Of a stretch of 64,000 nucleotides of DNA, positions 1 through 11,100 are shown in pieces. The position numbers and the translations under genes were made by a program. Source of the DNA: Synchiropus splendidus (lineage: Eukaryota > Chordata > Actinopteri > Syngnathiformes > Callionymidae); NCBI RefSeq assembly GCF_027744825.2, contig NC_071349.1, positions 18,476,501 to 18,540,500 on the forward strand, given 5' to 3'. Every line of letters begins with the position of its first letter. Position 1 is the stretch's first letter. The notes under the pieces were generated by a model. That model was not told the DNA's origin, did not search any database, and saw only the letters and a program-made list of their open reading frames with translations.

Positions 1-1244
1 ACCCTCCATTCAATCAGACGGCTATCAGCGGTTGCTGTTGCCATAGGGATCAGCCGTCGCGATATGATGCCTCTCCTACTGCCGGAGAACTTGAGGACGG
101 CTGAGTGTGCAAGGCTGATTTGGCTTCATTCATCTGAGCCATTATTTAGCAATCACGGTCCCCCTCAAGTTGTCGGGAGACTTTCTCAACCTGGAGTGGC
201 CTCGGCCCCTCCACCGCCGCGCCGAGACAACGGCTCTTTTATTCCACCTCAGAAGCTCCGATTGTCTCCCGGGATGGAATCGGCACGGTCACAGAGGCCG
301 GATCGCACGTCTGGGCTTTGAAAGAGAAGCCTCTGTAGGTAGCAGCTGAGAGTTAGCGCATGACTTATGCCTGATGCCGCGATGTGGAGCGTGACTGACG
401 CTGGAATTTCAATCAGTCTGGCTTTTGTTTTCAAGGCGAAACATGATTTCGGATTCGTCATGTATCATAAAGGACCAGAATAGACTCTCCTATAGTGACG
501 ATGCATTCTGATAAACTTAGATTGGGTCCAAAAGACTGACATCATGTCATGAGGACTCTGTATCGCTCATTTCGGGAGAAGAAGGAGTTCTAAACTGTGC
601 CACTCAATTTAATTCCATCCACCGCTTTCAGATTTAACCAGACTTGAATCGTCTTCTCCTCACGGTGTCTCCTTTAGGTGGCGCTCACGCACTCAGTGGG
701 TCCAATTCTGATACACAACCTCTTCCTTCGCTGTTGGTATCATATTTTCTCAGCACTCACTCTAGCCAGCTGGGGGCAGTATAGGCAAAACTGCAAGACA
801 CTATCCCTGCAGTCACCAGTGGCGGTAGTTGGGATCCTTCCTAGGTGTTTCCCTGTCATGGTATTAAAGGCCACTAGGAGGTTCTGGCATTCTTCACCAT
901 CCACGCATGATGGATGGATGGATGGACGAAGGGTTCAAGGAAATATTTTTGATGACAAAAAGCCATGCAGCAAAGACACAACTTATTTATTCACTTTGTG
1001 CCACTCATTTGCCTCAATAAAGAATGTTAGGAGTAATGGGCTCATGAGGCTTCACGAATCCATGTCCTGTTTTTCAGAGCCCACTAGATGGCAGTCTCAG
1101 TTGCAAAATCTTTTCCATGATCATTTTTAGCTGAAGAGCGCCACCTACTGAGCGCTGAAAATGAAAAGAACTGTTTCATGGAGCCTCATCCTAGCTGTTA
1201 TGATCATCATAATCATTATACATACAGTCATCAATTAACGTCTG

Positions 1245-1385
1245 TGTTTTTGGTCAGTGGGAGGAAACCAGAGCACCAGGAAGAAACCCACGCAAGGAAC
1301 ACAACTCCACACTAAAAATCCACCCTCAACCCTGCGTTGCCTCCAGCTGCACTTGAACCGCAGACCTTCTTGGTGTGCACTCACA
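1245..1385 (+). repeat. Interspersed repeat, 'gtgggaggaaacc' family, copy 1
   Basis: The stretch reads as a degenerate copy of a very common teleost repeat. It has the landmark GTGGGAGGAAACCAGAG, then a CCCACGCA block, an AACTCCACAC block, and an end resembling 'gaacc..agaccttcttg'. The same landmarks recur near 2120, 15998 and 26113, and in reverse near 29040-29290. The family resemblance is from memory; the exact class is not assigned. Confidence 0.65.
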
Positions 1386-2114
1386 AAATATTACTGCAGA
1401 ACATTACTTTACCAGAAAGAAACAGAAAATCTCAGTATTTATTTTTAGTGGGTAAATAACTAACCTTAGAATTGCAAGAACTAATGAATTAATAGCCTTA
1501 AAAGAAGTGTTCAACTATTGTAACTGAAGAAAAAATCGCATGGGTTAATTACTATATTATTGTAAAGAAGTCTTTTACCTTCCTAAGTGCATAGAAAAAT
1601 AAAAGAAAAGGCTGGAAATATGGATGTTAATATTTTCTTTCCATTAAATCTTACTCTGCATCACCAGTATTGATGTGCAGCATCATCAAATATCCTTCCT
1701 CTTTCAGGGTTTCAAGTGGTGTTAGAGGAAGCTGTGGCTCATAACTTCACTAGCGTGACTTCACAACTCCGATTCCAAGTGGACAGCTGTCTCCAATCTC
1801 CAGTTTCTCTGAAGTTGTCACACGTTTTATCCAAATTCCAAATACATGCAGAGACGCTCTTCACAGCAAATTCCCCTTTTGAGCGTGAAGGATTTTTTTT
1901 TTCTGGCCTGAAACTAGGATTCAGTTCTCAGGTGAAAGTCTACAACTCTCAGTCTGAAATATTATTAAATAAATCAGGAAAGGCCAAAATAACTGACTAT
2001 ACAGAGCAGAGACCAAATGAATTCTGCAGTGGCTGAAGGCATCGGCAGTTTTCACTGTAGGCATGGGTTGTTTTGTGGAAGCTAATGACAGTCTTTTTTT
2101 AATGGAAATCTCAA

Positions 2115-2225
2115 TATGTTTTTGGACTGCAGGAGGAAACCAGAGCACCCAGAGGAAACCCAGACAAGCACCCACAGAAAGGGCCTAGGTTCCCTCAGAG
2201 CCACCTCAAGATTTGAAAGAAAAAC
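2115..2225 (+). repeat. Interspersed repeat, 'gtgggaggaaacc' family, copy 2
   Basis: This is a second degenerate copy with TTTTTGGACTGCAGGAGGAA followed by ACCAGAGCACCCAGAGGAAA, a CCCACAGAAAGG block and a short tail. It has the same landmark order and orientation as the copy at 1245-1385. Confidence 0.6.
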
Positions 2226-2956
2226 CTGGAGAATGAAAAGGAGGTCACATGGTCGCCCTCCTTCAGGAGGTTTCCAAACCTCAACAAGATGAAAGGTGAT
2301 CATGAGGTAATGATGACGACTCCTGGAGAGGAGGTCTTGGATCCCCTCATGAACAGCTTAACCATGAACCATCCATCGAATCCATTGAACATCAGCATCT
2401 TATAACCCACATACATCCTACTTCTTATGGTGTTTTAAAAGTGATGAGGATTGATTTGCATGAAAACTGACCTTAACCTTTCATAACAGAGAAGGAGCTC
2501 TAGGCTAAAGCCCCTATTTCACTGCAACACATCTCAACACTGCGTTGGAGTCTTTCAATACACCCTTGTCATGTTAACAATGTCAGGCTATTTTTAAAAC
2601 TATTTTCATCATTAAATTTTGCATATATTAAAAAGTAAAGTGACATGATACAAATGTTACTCTTAATCTCTATTTTAAATGTGCTTGTTTCAAATTATTT
2701 AAGCATAAATAAGTTCAAGGAATCCAGAGTCACAGACGACAGGTAGATATTGCTGTACTGAAAGGAAAAACCAGCCACCTACACTTTTCACTGCTGATCG
2801 GCAAATTACCTCACGTCAGAAATCCGTCTTTCAATCCACTATTGAAGTGAATGTTTCTTAAGTTTCAAGGCAAAGTTGTTTCAATACTCAATAATGTAAT
2901 GTAATGTAGGATTTAAAAGTGAACACACAGGTGAAAAGAAAATAAAAGCAGCGTAC

Positions 2957-3143
2957 CTGTGTGCGGCAGGATCCAGTTTCTCAGAGCAGGAACGTCTACA
3001 TCACACTGATTCTGCTGCTGCTGCAGATGATGATGATGATGGTGGTGGTGAAGATGATGATGATGATGATGCGGGATGTTGTGGGCGAGAGGCGGCGAAG
3101 GCTCCCGGTTAAGTTGCCGTTCGCGATCAAGTGTTTGGAGCAT
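2957..3143 (-). CDS. Putative first coding exon, His/Gln-rich, gene unidentified
   Basis: An ATG at 3143 opens a frame starting MLQTLDRERQLNREPSPPLA, followed by two polyhistidine runs, a QQQQ run and ...DVPALRNWILPHT. It ends at a strong donor (CACACAG|GTACGC) at 2957, giving 62 codons plus one base. The surrounding DNA is CpG-rich, as expected for a promoter and first exon. The rest of the gene would lie to the left, partly or wholly outside the window. I do not recognise the protein. The His/Gln tracts are encoded by a trinucleotide repeat (about 3015-3072), so the frame could also be a repeat artefact. The donor, the CpG context and the non-repetitive ends argue for a real exon. Confidence 0.45.
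3015..3072. repeat. Trinucleotide repeat (ATG/GTG/CTG)
   Basis: Interrupted triplet tract (CTG, then GAT/ATG, GTG and GAT/ATG units) lying inside the putative minus-strand exon. There it encodes two His runs and a short Gln run. Confidence 0.9.
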
Positions 3144-3804
3144 GCGCAATAAGCAAGCGCTCGTGGCGCATTCATCGACGATAGGAAATTCCGCATTTGT
3201 ACATTGTCAGGATAGCGGTTAAACCACATTTATCGATGTAGGCACTTCATCTCACTCGAAACAACATTCAAGCGATTGTTGTAAGAGACAGTAAATCACG
3301 TGTCTTGATGTGAATAAATTAAATAAAACGGAACAGGGACACTTCCTCGTTAAAGTAGTCGGACGTCAGGTTCCTCAAATAAACGCAAAAAAATAAAATG
3401 TCTGGCGAAGACTCCCAAAGCCAAGTGTTTGGGGCTCATTCCGCAAAATAAAACGGGTCCTGCAGGCGGTTATCATTAATTAAAGAATTCGCCGGCAACA
3501 GCAGATGGGCAAGACTCGAACATGACTCCTCGTAAAAGGCTTGTTTTAATGCTTAACATGGGAATCTGGGAGAAAATTACCTATGACAACGACAAATTAT
3601 TAAGGGACGTTTTTTTTAATTCACTAGATCATTTATGATTGATGTCCATAGTCATTTTTAAGCAATTGTCGATTAATGGATATTTTACGAGAGGCCCTGA
3701 AGGCATCATGGCCTCACGTTCACAGTGGTGATACTTGTGATACTGTGAATGTTAGCATTACATCGTCAATTTCGTAGTTTGGTGCCCATTTAGTCCGTAT
3801 TATA

Positions 3805-4458
3805 ATGAATTTGACCAACTTAGAGCATTTAAAGTGGGTTTTAGTCGTACATTTTGTCTTAGCTCCAGGTAAGTAAGCTGTGCTTCAACCGAAATTAGCT
3901 ATTAAAACTACGAAAGCGTCCTGTAGCACATAAATAGCTAACATGTAGCTAACGTATTTTGTGTTTTAGCAGGTTGCGCTCATTCTGTTTCTGAGGGATT
4001 TAAATGGTTATTTTTGTATTTTATCAAGTGAATAAGTGAGTGTTCTCTCTACCCCCACCATATGCATAAACCCATTCGCTTACCAATGTCTCTAATCGCA
4101 TCGTTTGACATATTTTAATAATGATAATAATAATAATAGTCTCAATAGCTCAGAAAAGTATGATCTTTAGTGCATCTTTTTTTAATGAGAGCCGCAATAA
4201 AGGCTTCAGAAAGTTGTTCCATAAACAACAAAAGGTAATTGAAAGGTTAAATAGACTTAGTGTTAGTATTTGATGTTGCAGTTATTACTTCAAACGAGAA
4301 AATAACGTGTCAGTGTAATTATTAAGATTTAATGGGTCACAGCGAATGTAATTAGAATCTCTGTCTCCCTCTGGTGTGCAGATCTGAAACAACACAAACC
4401 CCCCAGGAACGTCTCCAGCCCAAAAGCAGATGATGGACGTACGATGAGCTCGAGGTAG
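3805..4458 (+). CDS. Possible two-exon mini-gene, 46-aa product
   Basis: Exon 1 (3805-3868) ends in an ideal donor, CTCCAG|GTAAGTA. Exon 2 (4382-4458) follows a pyrimidine-rich acceptor ending GGTGTGCAG. Joining them keeps one frame (phase 1) and gives 46 residues: MNLTNLEHLKWVLVVHFVLA, then a polar basic tail ending in DGRTMSSR. The N-terminal half contains a hydrophobic stretch that could be a signal or membrane anchor. Two AATAAA signals follow at 4557 and 4568. I know no matching protein. It may be a micropeptide gene or a non-coding RNA with a chance frame. The Kozak context (tataATGa) is weak. Confidence 0.35.
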
Positions 4459-4490
4459 AAGAACAGTCACTCATCTTCGATGTTAGAGTG

Positions 4491-4496
4491 TTTATT
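4491..4496 (-). terminator. Polyadenylation signal for the ahnak2-like gene
   Basis: On the minus strand this reads AATAAA. It lies about 610 bases downstream of the ahnak2-like stop codon at 5105, across an AT-rich stretch typical of a 3' UTR. It is the farthest good signal before the plus-strand features begin, so it is the likely 3' end. Shorter alternatives are possible. Confidence 0.45.
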
Positions 4497-4556
4497 GTTC
4501 ATAATTGCAAACAAGTCAAGTTAAAATTGACGTATAATACAAACACTGCAGTACAG

Positions 4557-4573
4557 AATAAAGGGTCAATAAA
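4557..4573 (+). terminator. Two polyadenylation signals (plus strand)
   Basis: AATAAA occurs at 4557-4562 and again at 4568-4573, about 100 bases after the stop of the possible mini-gene at 3805-4458. They would end a plus-strand transcript that overlaps the 3' end of the ahnak2-like transcript. Confidence 0.4.
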
Positions 4574-5104
4574 AATTCTTTCCACAGCAAAAGTAATGTT
4601 GCCATTTATACAGTAAGGCAGTTGTATATGTAGCATAAATACACATTATTGTAGCAAATCAGATCTAAAGCAAAATATATTTAAAAATATTCCAGCATTA
4701 TACCAGCTTTATTGACTGTTTCATTCCACCTTTGTTTTTAAATATGCATTTTATACATTATGGCTTTTGGTTATCTGGATTGTTTATATACATATTAGTT
4801 GAGCCATAAAATGCAAATGATCTTCTATGAATGATTTATCACCAAGATTTGCCCGTAGTGTTATATGAGAAAACAAGCAACTCTGACATTATTGTACATT
4901 GATAAGCAAAATACAAGGCTTCCTGTACACACAAGCAAATATAGTTGATGTTGCTGAGTTACACATTTGCAGACGTTTAGAATCTATCTAGCATTTTGAC
5001 ACAGCGTAACGTCATCATTTAGCATTAACCAGTGCCTAAAAAAGATGTCGATGTCATGTTCTCCGGCATCAATCTTGAGGATATATTGTGGTTAAAACCA
5101 ACTT

Positions 5105-8100
5105 TTATTTCTTGGCTTTATCAAAAAATCTCATTTTCTCAGAATGGACTGTTTCTTTAAGCTGCCGGATGGATGTTGCTGTTTCGTGGGTGATCGGTTC
5201 TGCAGCCGGGTTGAGTACGCGTGTGACCTGTTTGGTGATGACAACGGTTTCTCTACTTTCACTTGACTGTGTCTGAATCACTTGTTTTTCAAAGCCAATC
5301 TTGCCAGTCCATGGGTGTTCAGGACTTCTGGGTCCACCTGCTTCTGTTTCAATGGCAAGGCCTCCTTCTGACTGGTCATGGACGTACGTTACAAGCTTTG
5401 TGTGGTGGGACTCCGGGGTGGCTTGGATGTTTGACGTCAGGAGATGAATCTTCCCGGATTCAAGTCTGAGTGTGTCTTCAGACGACGACGAAACTCCAGA
5501 AGAAAGATTGGTTATTTTCTCTGCCATCATTGGCTCCACTGATATTACCTGAGTTCTCTTAGTGGAAGCGGTTATGCTACTGTGTATCTTGTCATCGGGA
5601 TCTGTGTACTTGACGGTGACTTTGGTAGGTGAAGACGGAGAGAGGCCTGTTGGCTCACTGGTTATTGTGGAGCTGACATCAGCAAAAGCATCTGACGACT
5701 GGACAGAGCTGGTGGGACTTACTTCTTCGTCCACATTTTCCCTCTTCCGCTGTTCTGATGGAGACGACAGCCCGAACGTGGGGAACTTGAACCATCCACC
5801 CCAATCAGATCTTTTGGGTGACTCCTGAACGTCTTCTTTTGGCTTCACCTTTGCCTCCACCTGCTTTTCCAGCGTTCCATTTGTAGTTTCGACATGTTCC
5901 ACTTCCTCTTTAGACACATCAAATTCAATAGTGAGATTCTGCATCATGTCACCCACTGAGGCCAACGCTGATTTTGGTGATTTGGGTGACTTTGACTCTA
6001 CTTTGATCTCAAGCTGATCGTTTTTGCTTTCGACTGACATATATTCTTCTTCGGGTTGTGGTCTTGAAAAGCCCAGTGTTGGAATTTTAAATAAGGGTAG
6101 TTGGAATCTACTGGGAGAGACTGGACTTGCAGGCGCATCTTCAGTTTTAGTCTCCTCAGCAACCGATATTTCAGGTTTAGAAGTGTCCTCTTCATGCTCA
6201 ACAACAGGGCTTTCTGTGACGGACATGTCCTCCTCCAGGTTTGCTCCTTCAAGTCTCGTTTCACTTTCTTTGTCTGTCATTGAAGTTTCTGTGGTGGCTT
6301 GACTTCTAAATAAGGACATCTTCAGAGATGGCAATTTAAATTTGAAAGGTGACCCGCCAGCATCTTTTACCTCTGTCGCTGTTTCAATGGCTTTAGTTTC
6401 AGACATTTTTGTTGGTTCCATTTCCTCCTCTGAAAGTTGCACCTTTGCCTCTACCTCTGGCAACTGGACTTCAATATCCTTTGTGGATAACCCACCATCG
6501 TTGTCACCTCCTTGTACTGAGAAGCCAAAGCTTGGTATTTTGAACTTGCTTCCTGTTCCCTCTCTTTCACTTCCATTCGCCTGTGCATTTACTTCCGCTT
6601 GCTCCTTTACTTCCTGCCTCGTAATTTCAACTTTTGGGAGTGTAGCATTGTCGTCTGTTTTAGATAAAGCTAAATCACTTTCGGTACTCTTTGGTTTTGT
6701 CAGTGAGATTCCAAGCTTTGGCATTTTAAACTTGCCTTCTTTTCCTTCAATTTCTGCACTGCTTTCCACTAGTTTCACTTCCGCAGGCGGCTCTATGACT
6801 TCCACTTTTCCTTCTGCTATCAAAACATCGACGGTGGGTTGGCTGGCATTAACCTGAAAGTCTTTAGAAGTTTGTTTTGAAAATGAGAATTTAGGGAATG
6901 AAAACTTTGACTTTTTTATTTTGTCCTCAAGGTTGGTTGCTGGTGTGCCATCACTAGATGAATCCTGCGCTTTATCTGTGGATATATCAAGAGTGGGAGG
7001 TTTAATTTCGTGGTGAAATTCTGCCTCGAGTTTTGGTAGAAAGACATCCACATTTTTATGCAGCAAACTTATATCCACTTCTCCGCCATCTACTTTAGGT
7101 GCAGATGAATCAATATCAGACAGTTGAACTTCCATCTCTTTCCTGTCGTGTTCCTCATCTGTAGTTTCTACTACAACATCTGCATTTCCTTTAGTCACGT
7201 CAACTGCTGCGCTTTGAGATCCAAATTTTGGTAACTTTAATGATGGCATCTTAAATTTAGATGGTGATCCCTTTGCATCTTTGGCAGCAGCTTTTACACC
7301 TGGAGTCTCAAATTCAACTTTTGCAGATGATTCCTTGAACTCACTGTCTTGGAGCTGAATGTCCGACTTTATTGATGGTAGTGTGATGTCCACCGCAGGT
7401 CCTTTGAGTTGGGCTGGAAGGGCAATCTGAACTCCTTTGCCTTCATGCTCAGTCTTGGTACTTTCAATGGTGATCGACGGTGCTGTCATACTAACCTCTA
7501 CTGCCTCACCCTCAGTTTTAAGACCACTGTCAATCTCTGGTACTTCAGCAGTTGCACTTGACGACCCAATTCCGATTTTGGGTAGTTTAAAAGCTGGCAT
7601 TTTGAATTTTGATGGTGAAGCTTTTGCATCTTTAGTTGCTGCTTTGATTTCAGTAGATACCATCTCCACTTTTGCTTCCTTTGTTTCATGATCAACACCA
7701 GCTTTCACTTTTGGCAGAGTGACATCTACATGAGATGCAGATACATCGACATTTGGTTGTTCCAGCTTAACCTCTTTCCCCTCAAGCTGTGGCCCACTAA
7801 GATCAATGCCAACGGATGAGCAGACAACACTGTGTGGGGCAACCATGCTAACGCTTATGACTTCTTCTTTGTCTTCGGTTTTCAGACTGGGGTCAACCTC
7901 AGGGACTGCAACAGTTGCACTTCCTCGTCCGATTTTAGGTAATTTCAGTGATGGCATCTTGAATTTTGACGGTGAGCCTTTTTCTTCTTTTAAGACTGCT
8001 TTGACTTCAGGAGATTTGACGTCAACTTTCACCAGTGACTCCATTTGTATTTTTTGGGATGGGTCCATGTCAAGGTGAGATCCTTTGACTTCAGGTCCTG

Positions 8101-11100
8101 AGATACCCATGGTGGGTAGTTGTAGGTCAACTTCTTTCCCCTCATGGCCAATCTCAGGAGTTTCAAAGCTAATCTGGGCGCTGATCTCGTCGTTTCCTTG
8201 GATGCTTTTGTCTACCTCTGGCTCTTCCACTGTTGCATTTGGAGTGCCAATCCCAATTTTTGGCAGTTTGAAGCTTGGCATTTTGAATTTCGAAGCTGAT
8301 CCTTTGGTCTCCTTAATAGCTCCTTTAATTTCAGGGGGTTTAAATTCAACTGTGGCGGAGGAGTCCATCACTTCAGTTTCTGGGAGTTGAACATCTACGG
8401 GCACAGTTTTTATTTCTTTCCCGTGCTCTTCTGGACCAGTCATTTGAACTTCCATGGATGGGATCGTGCTAATGTCTGGGAGTACAATGCTCAGGCCTCC
8501 AACCTCTTTATTTTCATCAATAATAAGTCTACTGTCGACATCAGGGGGTTGTGTTGTTGCACTTGGAATGCTAACTCCAAATTTAGGTAATTTGAATGAT
8601 GGCATCTTAAATTTAGACGGCGATCCCTTAGCATCAACAGTCATTGCTTTCTTTTCGGGAGATTTCACTTCTACTTTTTGGGTTTCTTTTAGTTCAATAT
8701 CTGGCAATTGAACATCAATTCCAACAGCTGGTAAATTGATGTCCACCTCTTTGTTTGAGGCATTTAAATCAATGCCTGCATCTTTGACTTCTGGTACTGA
8801 GGTCCTCAATTTCGGGAGATTGATCTCAATTCCTTTCTGCTGCTTTGTTTCCAAGCTGATGTCACTTTGCGGGATGTCAATGCTCACTTGCAAAACCTCA
8901 TCCTTGTCATCAATTTTAACCTTGTCAACATCAGGGGTTTCCGTGCTTCCGCTTGAAAAACCCACTCCAAATTTAGGTATTTTGAACGCCGGCATCTTAA
9001 ATTTTGAGGGTGATCCTTTCAATTCAGCTTTCAGTTCAGAAGATTTCAATTCCACTTTGGCTGGAGATTCCAGCTTGACATCTGGTAACTCAACCTCAGC
9101 TGTAACCTCTGGTAAGGCGACGTCCAAATCTTTGCTTGATGTTCTTACGTCAGGTGATTTCACTTCAACTTGAGGTAGCTCAACTTTGATTTCTTTGCTC
9201 TCTTGCTCAGGTCTTGCACTTTCAATGTTGGGTTTGCACGCCACCTCAACGTCGACATTACCATCAACTGATGGCCCTGATGCGTCTAAAGTCACCTGGT
9301 GACTTCCGATTCCTATTCTCGGCAATTTGAACGACGGCATTTTAAACTTTGATGGAGAGCCTTTCGCCGTTTTAGCCACAGCTTTCATTTCAGGTGACTT
9401 TAATTCCACTGTGGCAGAGACGTCTTTTGTTTCAACATCTGGGAGTTGAACATCAGCTTCAACAGAGGGTATTGCTACACTCACATCCTGTTTTGGTGCG
9501 CTTATATCTAGGGAAGGGCCCTTAACTTCAGGTACTGATAAACCCAACTTTACAAGTTCTGTATTTTTTCCTTCAAGCTCAAGTCTGGGAGTCTCCATGT
9601 CTAATGCTGGTGCTGCAATACTAACCACTTCATGGCCATCAACTTTAAGACTCTTCTTCACATCAGGCACTTCAATGGTTGCACTTGGAGTGCCGATTCC
9701 TAATTTTGGTACTTTGAATGTTGGCATCTTAAATTTAGATTGGTATCCTTTGGTATCCTCAGTGGGTACGTTGATTTCAGTGGAAACGTTTTCATCTCCT
9801 CTTAGGTCAACACACAGGGATTCAGTGTTAGTTTGGACTGATGGCAGTGTCACATCCATGTGCTCTTTCTCTTCTTTTGTTTTTATGTCTATAGACGGCT
9901 GGCCCTTTTCCAGGACTATTTCGACAACTTCATCTTGGCTGTCAATGATTACATCATGATCCTTATCGGGGACGGTTGTACTACTTACAACACCAAATCC
10001 GAATTTGGGTAATTTGAAAGAAGGTAACCAAAACTTTGATGGTGAACTCTCTGCAGTTTGAACTCCTATATTCAGCTCAGGCGCTTTCATTTCTACATCA
10101 GGTGATGGCAATTCTTGTCCTCCCTCTGGACCTTTGACTTCTAGTGATACTTCTGGTACATCACACTTTAATTGGCTTAAATCTATTTCTGGCTTCGATG
10201 CTTCCAGGTCAGCTTTGGGCATTTGGAATTCTAAGTCCACGTCCTCCTGTTTTCCCCCTGTGAGATTTGGAGCCTCCTTTTGGAACTCTGTTTCTAGCTC
10301 CGGTACCTGGACATCTACTTTGACTTTTGGAGATCCACCAAATTTTGGGAATTTAAACGATGGTAGCTTAAACTTTGATGGAGACTGATTCAAATTTTCA
10401 GGTGTATTGTCATTCTCTAATGCCTTGATTTCAACTTCAGCTTCAGGCACTTTGACCTCAGGATCAGGGAGGGTCACCTCTGTCTTCATCTCTGGGCATG
10501 TGATCTCTGCTGTCAATGTGGTGTCAACATCTTTAAGTTTGTTCTCTACTTCAACATCTGTCTTCTTCAGGTTTAAATCAATTTCAGGTACTTTGAATTT
10601 TGGCTTGGATAATCCAAATTTCGGCATTTTAAATCTGCTTCCTTCGATTTCCACAGCACCATGAACATCTTTGGTTCCCAGTTCTTTTTCTGTTTGCATC
10701 GTTTTGCGTTCTAGATCAATCTCCATTTTAGGCTCTTCTAAATCTTTAATTGTTGTTTTAACGCCCTCCTGAACATCAACTTTGAGCCCCACTGTTGGGA
10801 TTGGTTCAATAGGTTTAATGTCAGTTAGTTCGACAGAAGCTTTGGTGCCTCGCGCTGACACCTCTGTCTTCTTTGATAGGTCAACCTCAGCTCCTTTTAA
10901 TTTGGGCATTTTGATTCCTAAAACTGGCATTTTCAATCCTCCTTTTGATTCACCGTCAGTCTTTTGGCCTGATGCTGCAGGAATTGAAACATCTATCTTT
11001 CCAAAGTCTGCCTCAAACTTGGACGAATGTGGAATTTTGACACTCACCTCTGGTGGGACAACATTTCGCTCTTTCTCTGTCAAATTAACATCAACTTCCA

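Larger units (their letters stand above)
1..2950. other. Gene-poor left flank
   Basis: No coding region is supported here. Open frames are short and lack matching splice sites or recognisable protein sequence. The segment contains a short GGAT tandem (about 909-926) and two decayed copies of a fish interspersed repeat (listed separately). It may be an intron of the gene whose putative first coding exon lies at 2957-3143 on the minus strand, since that exon ends in a good splice donor pointing into this region. Confidence 0.5.

Noticed and set aside
2961..3152. Plus-strand frame of Met and Val runs
   Set aside because: It is the antisense reading of the triplet repeat, with low-complexity content only.
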